64,000 nucleotides of DNA, from contig CM060853.1 of assembly GCA_030737835.1 (NCBI GenBank), positions 21,076,895 through 21,140,894 on the forward strand, written 5' to 3'. Numbering within the stretch: the first letter of the stretch is position 1; every line of letters starts with the position of its first letter. Shown here in pieces: positions 40,415 through 52,234 of this stretch. The notes beneath the pieces were generated by a model. It searched no databases. It was not told where the DNA came from and was given only the letters and a program-made list of their open reading frames with translations. The stretch comes from Acorus gramineus. Lineage: Eukaryota; Streptophyta; Magnoliopsida; Acorales; Acoraceae. The position numbers and the translations under genes are program-made.

Positions 40415-43400
40415 AATACCATAAAAAGTAAAACAATACTATCACAAGGAATATAATTATGAATCTGCCATTCAAATTTAATGATAAAAATTTGAATGTC
40501 AGGTAGGCAAAGACCTTCCTCTTGTGGATTTTCAGCCAGGTAGTTAAAACCCTTACCTCTCCAGTTAATCAAGTTTTTTTTTATCACACTAATCGAGGTT
40601 AAACCCACATGGTAACCCGAATTCCACCTCACCCCACTGGAATACTGAATAAATAGCATCTATTGATCTACACCCCCTAACTCTTACCTACAGTTGCGTC
40701 AGTATATTAACAATCCTCTCCCATAAGTTATTCCATATTCAATAATGCAGGTCATTCAGACAACGAAATCAAAAGCTAAAAAATGTCATTCTCAATCCCT
40801 TTTGCAGTCACTTTTTTCAGACCATACAAACAGTTATTCTTGAAACGAAATTCTTCACTACTGAGTATTATGTTTTATACAAGTAAAAGACAATATGAAT
40901 GAAATACATATTTTTATCGTGGAGTCTGAAAATCTCTACAATAGAGTGTGATATGTCCCTTTTCTAGTAGTTCTATGTAAGACCGGGGAAAACGGATGAA
41001 ATGCCAGAAGACCACCTGACTTGGAACTTTGATGTGTTGTTTGTGAGATTCGTCAAGTCTTAAATTATCAAAACTTTTTATTTTTAAGTTTTCATAAATC
41101 ATAGGATTTAGTGATCGATTCCTCAATTCTTTATATTTTGATTTTAGTCCCCAGATTTAAAGGACATGTTCCTTTTTAATCCCTGGAAGGGATCTATCCC
41201 TAAATTATTTAGTTTTGTTTTTAGTCCCTGGAAAGGACTAAAAAGAAACATATCCTTTAAATCTAGAGATTAAAATCAAAATATGAAAAAATGAGGGATC
41301 GATCCCTAAATAGATATGTTTACAAAGATTGAAAATTAAAAAACCCTAATTGATAAGAATATTTACTACTTTTTAATTACAGTGTGTATTATTTATAAGT
41401 TTGGAAAGACTAACGACAGACAACCATATGACATATCTTGCAACTACATGTGACTCATTCGAGGTCAAATGTGAATTTCTTATTTAACCACGTGTCTTTG
41501 ATTCAGATAAAGGGATACATGACCAGGGTCACTGACCCGATCAACTGAACTCACATGAATGTACCCTGTAAACGACGGTACAATATGCAATTGATCCTCA
41601 TTCGCTAAAAAGTTTTCTTTCTGAACAGTATCACCCGTTCATGACACGTGTTGAGCCTGTTTTATTTTTAAATGATTTTATATAATGTGTGTCTGAAAAA
41701 TTAAAAAATAAATAAAAGACTAATCCACAAACAAAGTTGATTAGAGGGGGGGTCCCATGGAAAAGAAAGCTAAGCGGCGCTGCCCTTATTTTGAGGGTGG
41801 TGGCATCGGGAGTTTCTCCCTGGCTAAATCTATGAACACTGCCTTTTGTCCTTTTAACCCCACCTCCTCTTACTCTATCTTTTCTCTTTTATATTATATT
41901 TAAGCATCTATGCATTACTATATCATATATAATATAATGTCGTCGTCGTTATTTGTTTAGATGTTTTGTAATTTATCCATAAAGAAATACCAGATGAATG
42001 AGTGTCACGTGCCTCTACCAAAGTTAAGTTAACCAATTCTCAGTCTGAATGAATCCAGTGTGGTACCATGTTGGCACTGTTGATGCCTTTTTGGAGTTTA
42101 TAGTTTAAGGTCCTTCAAAACTTTTGTATTACAAAAATGAACCCCGCGAATTTCACAATTCAACCTTCCAAATCAAGGTAATATTATGAGGAATTTCCTT
42201 TAATGGTCTCTCAGTAAGACAAATGTCATATAAATTTTTTTATTTAATTAATGAAGAGTAGATTACACAATTGTAATTATAGTCTTGCCCCAACAAACTA
42301 TGATTAGCTTAGTTAGCTTGTGTACCTATTGAGTGTTGAGTTAAAATAAGGTCACAAGAAATATATATATATAATTTTTTTTCATATCAATAAATATTCC
42401 ATGAATATGTACATTGATGAATAATGTGTACATTAAAACTTAATATTAAGGGGCCGTTTGGATGGGGAATAAAGAGGGGGATAGGGGGATAAAGTGGAAT
42501 AGGAGTAAAAAAGCTGTTTGGGTGAGTGGTATAAAGGAGTATAGCTATGCATAATTATGTGAGAAAAAGCTGATATTTGTATTCCAAGTCCCTCCATGGA
42601 ATAATGTTATTTCTCTACTGCTATAAGAGGACATACCTATCAAATCACATGTCATCACATCTTATACATCAATCGGATTCACGTGTCAAATCAACTTTTT
42701 ACACTTTATTCACATTTAATTCTTCATTGACCAAACACTCAAACCTTTATTATTACGTTTTCTAACGAGAATAACTGAAAACACAACCAAACAGAAAATC
42801 AGTTATTTCATTGATAAAGTCAATAATTCTAGGAATATATATAAATCTCATAATAGCTTATGTTTCTATTCAAACATATCCAAAAAGATAGAATTTGAGT
42901 TGATGTACAAGTGTCATCATATATAAATTTTGTCATCGTCGGATTGCCTAACATTAATATCAAGAGAATTGGAGGAGTTACTTAGAAATAGCAAAACTAA
43001 GAATCCTAGATTCTAAAAATGTGTTGGTGACGGTGTGCGACACATAATATAGTCGTTCCAAATATATATATATATATGTTTTATGTCTCACATGATTCTC
43101 TCCAAAACCAAATAAAGAAAAGGAGGGCATCAGATATGTAGGACTTTATAGATCTCGCTCTCTAATTTTTTAATACCTAACAAATGCTAGTACATCAACC
43201 CCTAAGCATTCCTACCGGGTTCAAACTAATGAGATCAACTACTAACACCAGAATTATTTTATCATTCATTGTGTAACCATGTGTGATAAAAAATTGGGTC
43301 CCTATTTCAGAAGTTAAGTTCAATAAGTTTTGATAGCTGATACACTCAATCCATTTTATAATCTCGTCTCAGTTGTAACTCAAAAGCAATTTCTAATGCA

Positions 43401-43887
43401 ATATATTTTACCATTGTAGTATATGAAACTTTAAAAAAAAGATCATTTATAAAGAAAAAATACACATATATCTTTGTATCTTACTATATATTTCACTTTT
43501 AATATTATGTATTTCAATGAACGAATATATGCTTTTTTAAAAAAACAACCAGTGAAAATTATGGACATATCATTTTTCATATGCTTCAAGAGCAACTAAA
43601 CCATAAACAGATTATCCGTTCCAAAGCACAAAAAATTGAGCATGTAATAGCACTTGATAATGACACTAAAAACATGGTGCAACGAGTCTGTCCTAATACC
43701 AGATGATTACATATATTCCTTCTTTTTCTGCTAATGCAATTACAACAACACATGAAAAACTATAATTTACAACAGCTGATGCTCACAGCAATGCAAGGGC
43801 AGTGGACTGTCCAACCCGAACTTCACCAGGCTCTCCTTGTGTATGATGTGACTTAGCCCAAAATGCGATTTGACTTGGTATGTATTG
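40415..43887. other. Gene-free spacer between receptor kinase and CYP97A
   Basis: It contains the small foldback MITE at 41107-41310, an (AT)n run near 43059-43077, and a GGGGCCGTTTGGATGGGG word near 42451 of the kind found at MITE ends, without a confident partner. The last 100 bases are probably the CYP97A 3' UTR. No other gene is seen. Confidence 0.5.
41107..41310. mobile_element. Small foldback MITE, 204 bp
   Basis: The left arm starts TTTAGTGATCGATTCCTC (41107), and the right end reads GAGGGATCGATCCCTAAA (to 41310). The arms remain complementary for about 90 bases, including CATATTTTGATTTTA-type and AGATTTAAAGGA words, leaving a short AT-rich loop. No coding sequence; the flanking duplication was not resolved. 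Confidence 0.75.
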
Positions 43888-46800
43888 TTACGAATGAATT
43901 TGGGAAACTTCACCTTCTCGTTCACTTGATGCAGCAGCTCCTGCAGCGGACGAGCTCAATGTGCGATCACCATCTACCACCACCGTCTTTGTTTCCAGTG
44001 TTGGAATTATTGGAGGTCTAGTACGTCGTGTGATGGTCATTTTTATTCCCTCGGTTGTGTGGATGGTCGCCCCAGTTGTCATCCCCACCTATGCAAATGA
44101 GATTACTTTCATTTCATCAGCTATTAGCCATGCAGAATAACTATGGGATAGTTTGGTAACTGTGATCCAAAAAGAGAACTCATCCTTCCTCAAAAAAGGA
44201 ATGAAGGAAATTTTGCCTAGATCCCCAAGGAAGAATCACAGGAACTAATGAATCCAAACATCAGTTTCCTGAGGCTCTTGCAAAAGGAGAATGCACCCAC
44301 CAAAAGAAGAATGAGAATGGTTACCAAACTGGCCCTATTTGGCAAGTGTTTGTACTCACAGGAGGTGCTCCTACTGCCATTTGAAAGTTGAACCGGCGCA
44401 CAAGCATAGCCACTGCCACATTTGTCTGCAAACAAAGTACAAGAAAAATGGTGTGTGGGGTTTTAGAAAGGGTCACAGGTTTCCCAGGTCACTGAACTGA
44501 GAAGTCCAGATTGATTTGGTTATAAACCTGACATCCGTCACTCAAAACAAAATTAATTGGAATATCAGAATTTGCAATACACCAGTTAGTTTCATGGTGA
44601 TCTTGTCTATCTTTATAAATGATCACTGCATAATCAATATCAGGGATATTGCTTACCTCAAAGGAAGCAAACATATCTCCAATGCATTTCCGTTGTCCTC
44701 CACCGAAAGGTAGATAACTGGAATGATGCCAACATCAGAATAGCATAAAAATAGAACAACAAAACCAGTAGAATGCAGTGATAAAGTTGTAATGATTGTA
44801 AAGCTTTGTTGCTTTGATATTGTATATGATATATTTCGCTGATTTGGTAGGGAATGCATCCAAAGAAATCTGCTTTCCCTCCTTACTAAAAAAGTGGAAT
44901 ATATCAGAATTGATTGTAATTAGTATGACGTACGGTGATTCTCGGTGATAAATTTTAATTACCAAAAAAAAAAAAAAACTAGTTTACATAACCAGAACAG
45001 AATTGGAACTTGGTATTAGTAACTTAAAATTCAACCTTGTTAATTTGGGCAAATAATACATCAGTATGTATTGATAAGACAATATCCATGCCCATGGAGT
45101 TGAGCGTAATCTTATTTTGTAAGGTGACGTCAATAATAAGTTGCTTGGTGGATCATCACTAAGCACCTCACTCACAGTCAACAACACACAAATTGCCAAT
45201 CAACACATAACTCAATTGTAAACATGTTGATCAGGAGCATGTTGAAATGAGCTCAAAGAATTGTAATGTAACTTGAAAGGATATTCAGAAAGTTTTTATA
45301 TGCACTGATAACAAATGTATAGCAAATAAAAAGCGAAGAGAAATGGTGCATGACAACACAGTTTTAACACTACATATGTAGCAACAGCTGTAATTGCACA
45401 TCAAATGGACCAAAGCATCTGGCAGATATTTTCATAAATGATTAAAATATGCCCAAAACAATACATCTTACCTGAAGTTCTGATTTATCTCATTTGGATT
45501 TGGTCCATCCAAAGGCCATCTTTCAGGATTGAAAGCCTCTGCATCCACCCAGTGATTTGGGCAGTGATGTAGGTTCCAGACAGAAATGAAAATATCTTCA
45601 CCCCTGTTATGGCAAATAAGAATCTTAGAGTACAAGCAAAATTTTCAAAAAGAAAATCATGGATAACAGAGCAATTTTTCTTTTTCAAATATGAACATAT
45701 TAACACCACTGTAAAAATCATTTACCATACCTTTGTTATTTTTAGGGAAAAAAATGAAAAGGAAAAAGTTGAGAGTGGCACTCTTGGTCAAGTGCCAAAC
45801 AAACATGCTTGACAGTTGCCTTTTCTGGTAATCATTTGTAGAATCTCGAAAGGTAGAAATGGTTGTAAAACGAAACAATTGAATAATAACTTTCTTGAGA
45901 ACTATAATTGTTCATCTCCATATTTCATTATCTCTACAGAAACTTGTCACTTGGGAATGCCACTAGACTCGTCAACAACCAGTAGTTAATCAATTTCTTT
46001 GTAAACCAATTACCATAACTTGAATGAAAAGTGGAATCAAAATGGATTTCTCTCCCAATTGCCTTGGCCCAAACAACTCCAAATCATTTATATCAAATAT
46101 GCACCCGGCTGATTTGCTTTCTTCCATATCCAACAATTTTCACTCAATTCTCCTTCATTGTGTTCCTTGGTTTATTAGGAAATAGATGTCCATCAGTATA
46201 ATGATTATAATGGATATCAAAATAGTGTCTCAATATATTGAGAAAACAAATGCATGGAGTGTCAACTCTATTTGAACTAGCTCTGACTCTTCCTACGACC
46301 AGACTGCATACGCACCTTTGTGATTTCCTTCAGTGAGAAGGCCTGGTGAATGCTTTGATTATACTAACACCACAAGTTGCAATTCTAACATTTACTATAA
46401 CTTAATGAAATTATTGAAGATTTTTACAATAAGAAAACTGAAAATATGACACAGAAATGTCTGATAGATGTTCAACACCTTTTAATAGGAAACTTCCCCA
46501 GTATATCATTCTCAAGCGAACGACGGATCAACACTGGTGGTTGTGGGTAAAGCCTCAATGACTACAAAGAAGGAAAGAAGATAAAGAGTTAAAAATTAAG
46601 TGCAATGGGACATCGAAAAATTGATTTAGCAGTAGCATGACTTCTTAAAGCCAAGCCACATTGCTGCTGATGTGAATGCACATACTTCACTGATAACACG
46701 GGAAGTGTACTTTAGTTTCTTCATGTCATCAACACTTGGAAAACGGTCTCCCAGGACAGAATCAACCTACAAAACATACCATTAGTTAAATCATTCTATC

Positions 46801-49800
46801 TAGAGAATACTACAAATTTGAATCTATGTACAATGTTTTTCAATATAATAACTCATAAACTAACCTCATCTTGTAGTTTGGATAAAACACCTGGTTCCTA
46901 GAAAGATGAAAGCATAAAAATCAGAATATATTTGTGATTGTACATGAAAAGAGATGTGGGAAATTCACAACATATGCTTTGAGATGTTTGTTGAATGGCT
47001 TTTTCTCCTCTACTAGAAGTAACATGGTTATATGTACAACAAAATATCAGATAATGGTAGGTTGTCTATATTGGAAAATTGTTCATTTTCTCTTATATAA
47101 ATATATGTGAAAAGAAGGAATAAATTCTGATTGAGCAAGTCAAACAGATTTCGAGGTTTATTAAATTAGATTTGCATACATGGATGACATTCTTGCTTTG
47201 GGTAAACATCAAACTGTTATGTTTCAGATTAGATTTGAATGCCTCTTGCAGTCTGTATAAAAGTAATGTGTTAATACCATTCAGTTGAGTTTTGGATAAA
47301 CTACACATCAATCTAAACTTCATGGGTAGAGAAATACTTCGAGATTCACAACAATAAATAAACATTTTCTATTTGTGCATAGGTGTATGTGGAGAAATTC
47401 TCAAACCATTGCCCATTCTAAGTGCAGGTGATTTCACTAGAGCAGGAAAGAATGAGTGAAAAACTCCAGTGATTATTAGGACTAATGGCCCTGAGTCATC
47501 CATCAAGAAACTCCAGTGATTATTAAGAACAATGGCCCTGATTCAGGGAGAAACACAAGGGCAAAGGACAGGGAATTTCCTTCAAGGTCCAACTGCGTAA
47601 ACAAAGATGCCTATCTAGAAACTTTAAAAAGAGAGGTCGATTTACACATGGAATGCAGAATCCAGGCAAACCAGTGTCGTGAAAATGGGTCCTCTAAAGC
47701 AGGTCTCAAATAAAGTCTTCATGACCACTAACTAGGTAACATGATATGAACCAGTGCCGAAAAAGTATGGGCCGACGGTGAAGGCAATGTTCTTCAACTT
47801 GTCACCCATACGAATATCTAATCCACTGTCTCTTCCGGTCAAAGTCATAAATATCGATACAATTTTGTTAATGGAGTTGAGCTGTAAAGGACTAACAATA
47901 TCTTGCTGATCAACTAGAAGATGTGCTTGTTAAAAGAAATAATCAGAGATTCCAGATATCAAAAGACAGGCACTTGTGGATGTGATCAATTAGCTTGATA
48001 GACATCCATGCAAATACAGAGCAACTCGGCCCAGTTTATGCTAGAAAGGATAAATTTGTTGTTTTAAGCATCATGTATTACAAGACATATGAAGAGAACA
48101 CAGGAATTGTGTGGTATTTGAAATATCACCATGTAATCTTCTTGTAAGTAACTCTTTATATGAAACCAATGTTTCTCATGATCTTTATGATTAGGATGCA
48201 ATTAAGTTATAGAGTAAAGGACATAAATTTGGTAAAAATTTGAAAGTAAGGGTGATCTTGCTAAATAAATCATGCTATAAAGAAAAAAAAAAGATGAATA
48301 AAAGAAAATGAAAAAAAAAAATACTGAATGAATGGTTCTTAGGTACCTTTGAGAGAAGATAAAAAGTCCATGTTAAAACTGCTGCAGATGTTTCATGTCC
48401 GGCTATAAGCATTGTCATCAGGTCATCACGGAGCTGCTTGCTGGAGACCTAAAACAAGCAAAAGCAGCAAAGAAATATCAATACACAAAATAATAATAAT
48501 ACATTGACGAGAATTATTGCATAAATTATAAACCATGCATACATCATCTCCTGATGCCAGTAAAAAGTGAAGAATGCTAGGATCTTTTTCATTCATGTAT
48601 TCCTCATGAAACTGCAGTTCTTCTTGGTCAACCATCCTCTGCATATATGAAAACAAACAGAACATAAGACTGAGCGAAGGACACAAAGAAACCGATACGA
48701 CTTGAGAGATCGATACAAGCAATCAACCCTGGTGCAGTAAATTTTTATGAATCCAATTGCACAAAAATTTGGCATATTCTCTCTATATGTGTGCTGGATC
48801 AATGAACTAGAAAAGAAATTCCAGGAATGTTCTAGTAAATAAAAAAAAACTAACAAAAAATTTTCCATTGAAAAAAATGGTTGCAATAGACAAGCAAAAC
48901 TAACTAGCCATGAAAACAAGTTTGAGTGGAGGAAATAAAGCCACCACATCAATGTGTTTACCTTGCATATTGCAATCAGATCATCTAGTGTGTCATTAAT
49001 CAATTTGAGGGCTGCTGAGACCTTTCTCTGCTTGGGGGAAATATCTTTCCATATTGGGATATCCCAAAATGGTATCGGAGAAACGCTTCGATCTTCTGCC
49101 TCTCTCAAGACTGTATAAACAGCCTTAGAATTCCAACATACAGAATCAGAAAAATATAAAATATGAATGTGCCAATGTAACAAGGAATGTGAAGAGGAAA
49201 ATGGAGAAGGTGATCTCTAAAGCTAAAGACAACACACCTCAACAATTCCTGTGTCATTTGATAAGGAATCAAAATCATAATTAAACACAGCCTTGCCAAT
49301 GACATCCAATGTCAATCGTGAAAATAGTGACTCCATCTCCACATCCTCCCCATCAGATGCTGCAGCATCCAGCTTCTGGCATAGCCTATCGGTCGCTTCT
49401 CCAAAAAGGCCAATCATAGCAGCGACATACTATGACATACAGGGTACATCGCATGTTCTCAGATATGCTTATACAAAGAAGCAGAAGAAACAACCCGGAA
49501 CCATTACCTTCTGATGCAATGCCGGGACAATAGCCCGTCGGCGAACTCGCCACACCTGCTCCTCTGCCGGGATCAATCCTGTGCCCATGACAAACTCCAG
49601 TATCTCTGCAAGAATTCCCTGTAAAACAAAATCACCCTGTTATTAATTCCACTAAAAAGGTAAACATCGCCGAGAAGATCAAGTGACCACTACACCTTGG
49701 AGTAGGCCCTGGCATTGTCCCTCAATATGTGTTTAGCTATGGAAGAGTCCGAAACTATCAAGAATGACTGTGACCCACACAAAACCATCATCAGAGAAGG

Positions 49801-50419
49801 AGAAATTGAATGAAAACATAAAGAGACAGAGATGATTATCGTATCGAAATCACCTTGGGACCGAATGTTAATCTGAACAGACCACCATAAGAGAGGAAGA
49901 GCTCATAGAGCGGGATAAAGAATGGCTGCCCACCCACCGCCCTAATGGACCCGCTGACCTGAGGAATCTCCAGGAACCCATCATCGGAATCTCTCCCAAA
50001 CAAAGGTTCCAAAAACACCTTCGGCACACCAATCTTCAACAACCCCCTCCTCAGCTGCGAAACCCACCTAAATTTTCACCGATCCAGTAATAAAAATCAA
50101 ATCTTTAGACACTAAAACTGCTCAGACAGGCGGAACGAACAATGGAAACAAGGGTTTACCCGTACTGCTGGACCGTGAATTCACCGGAGGCGATGCGCGC
50201 AGTCAATTCGTCCCGCTTCTTTTTCTTCTCTATCAGCTTCTCCACCTTCTTCACGCCGTCCTCGTCAATGGGTCCTCGACCATTGCTCGAAGAGCAGGCG
50301 ATTCGACGGAAACGAGAACCATTGGATTGTCTGGTCACCTTGGCTTGAAAGGACCTCTTTGGGTGAAAGAATTTGGTTGGTAGTGTGGGGAGTTGAAGCA
50401 TTGAAGCAGTGGAAGCCAT
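43888..50419 (-). CDS. LUT5: Cytochrome P450 CYP97A (LUT5-type beta-ring carotene hydroxylase)
   Basis: This plastid P450 hydroxylates the beta ring of carotenes, mainly alpha-carotene, on the way to lutein, alongside CYP97C. Fifteen exons on the minus strand: 50419-50160, 50067-49854, 49767-49696, 49618-49508, 49429-49238, 49123-48962, 48638-48543, 48448-48347, 46897-46865, 46766-46686, 46561-46479, 45603-45472, 44717-44657, 44425-44360 and 44088-43888. All introns are GT-AG and the frame is unbroken for 621 residues, close to the Arabidopsis protein. Features: Ser/Arg-rich transit peptide, the conserved IASGEFTV segment, I-helix AGHETSAAV (about 385), ExxR (E441-R444), PERW, and haem loop [10 protein letters not shown] with the ligand Cys near 524. 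Exon 9 is only 33 bp. The ATG at 50419 is preferred over an in-frame ATG at 50536 because it begins a normal transit peptide. Confidence 0.97.
47458..47550. repeat. Two-copy 47-bp direct repeat in CYP97A intron
   Basis: AAACTCCAGTGATTATTA..AATGGCCCTGA occurs at 47461 and again at 47508, separated by 47 bp, within the 1.4-kb intron between exons 8 and 9. It has no coding role. Confidence 0.75.
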
Positions 50420-52234
50420 TACAGCTCGCAAAGAGAAAGAGGGGGGGGGGATGGAGAGAGAAGAGACGTCACTCCATTGTTGAAAGCGCACTCTAGACGG
50501 AGAAGACTGAGTGTTGGCTGGATGCCTCCTGTACACGGCGCGGATGAAAATTGTGTGGTGGTGATTATGTGATATGTTGATCAGGACCGTCCATTTAATG
50601 CTATTGTCCCTTCGTTGAAGATGCTTTGAAGGTCTGACCGTTGAGCTCCCCGGATTCGGTCGCTGTCGTTTTCGAGTGTCTGATGCTATATATATATATA
50701 TATATTATAATTAAAAAAATGTCTCTCATTCGACAAGTTGATTGTCCTGTGTTCTAAAGTGACAGTACGATGAGTAGACCTCTCAACGGACCGCTGGTCG
50801 ATTCAGACCTGATTTGGATCTGATCTGATAAAAAATATGAATACTTAATCTGATTCTATAAACCCGATGGACCTAATTGATCTAATCTAAATACTTTATA
50901 ATTTTTTTATTTATAATCCAACTAAACATTCATGGTTCAACCAACATTTATAACTAAATATTGAATAATCATTTAAAATTTTAAACATTTGAAATATTTT
51001 ACAACATTTTGACTTCACATAAAAGCATAATAATCCAAACCATATTTCAAATGTTCTCTCATTAAATATTAAAAAAATTAAAATAGTGAATAATTATTTA
51101 TAATACACTACACTCGATTAAAAAGAAAAAAAATACAGCCATTGTAGGCCCTTGAGAAGTTCTTCGACCTCTTTTTGTCTGGTCTAAGCATGTTAATGGG
51201 TTGACCCGACCCGACTCGAGACCCGATATGGACCTGACCCAAATGTCCCGACAATCAAACGGGTTAGGTTCGGGTCCATCCCGACCCGACGTTGACCCGA
51301 CCCGTTTAACAGACATAATGATGAGTATATCATATCTCAGCGATGTATGAACAATTTTTTTTTTTTTTGTACATAACCCTAGAGGGATTACAAGGTCACA
51401 CCCTGTTTTTTACTGTTACAAACTATAAGTCAACATAACCCACAAACTAACAATGGGATTTAAAAGACAAGATAGATGTTTTTTTTTCCTTTCAAATTTT
51501 TTAACAGCCAAGAAGGCCCTAACCTAGCCCTCACAATGGGAGTGATGTCCTTCACCACTATGACAAAGCCGGTCACAAAATTTGGAGTCACAAGCACAAA
51601 TTTAACTTTTTATAGGTCCAAAGTTTCTTTCACAAAATAATTCATCTTTTTTCGGTTTATTGGTTTTGTAATGAAAAGTATAGGGTTTCGTGACCCCTTC
51701 AACCATCTCTCTATTAGGTAGGATAGACACGATCCATGGTCTGGGCCCATGACCCGTAGACGAACCAAGTTTGTGGAATGGGATCATAAGCCCAATCAGC
51801 TCAACCAGGACTGGCTGAATGACAGCCCAAAAAGATAAATATGTCACAAACCAAAACTCAAATCACACTTTTTTTTTTTTTAATTTAAAACAGTAATTAC
51901 AGGGTATATTGTTTTAATAAAAAAAAAATTATGTATCAATTTATTTTAAATTGAATGAACTCATTATTAATAAGTATTAAAAAAAAAAATCTATAAATAT
52001 ATGAGTTTAGATAAAATTTTCATTTTAAAATTTAAAACTTTTTAAATTTATATTCAAATATATTTTCAGTGTTTAGATCACAGTTTTAATTTTTAAGTCA
52101 ACAAAATGTGCACCCTATAATTTAAATACGCGTGTAGCATCACTCTTTCCATGTATAAGACGCAGAAGCATCTTTTTTTTTTTATATAAAGAAAATATAA
52201 GACACGGAAGCTGAACCTGGGAGGCGTGGAAGGG
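50420..52234. other. Divergent intergenic region between CYP97A and ITPase
   Basis: The two genes are head to head, so both promoters lie here. It contains an (AT)n microsatellite at about 50689-50706, a GACCCGACCCG-rich block at about 51190-51310 whose ends (TGTTAATGGGTTGACCC and its imperfect complement) suggest a small MITE, and a T-run at 51357-51370 followed by sequence resembling an antisense LINE or SINE tail. No further gene is supported. Confidence 0.5.

Noticed and set aside
40033..40659. 208-codon minus-strand frame as one protein
   Set aside because: Only the C-terminal part is copia RNase H. The N-terminal part lies outside the element, across its LTR border, so the frame is a chance fusion.
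42451..42800. MITE starting GGGGCCGTTTGGATGGGG
   Set aside because: The left end looks typical, but I could not find a matching inverted right end or duplication.
51602..51847. Minus-strand frame of 81 codons in the CYP97A-ITPase spacer
   Set aside because: It has no family resemblance and lies among repeat remnants.
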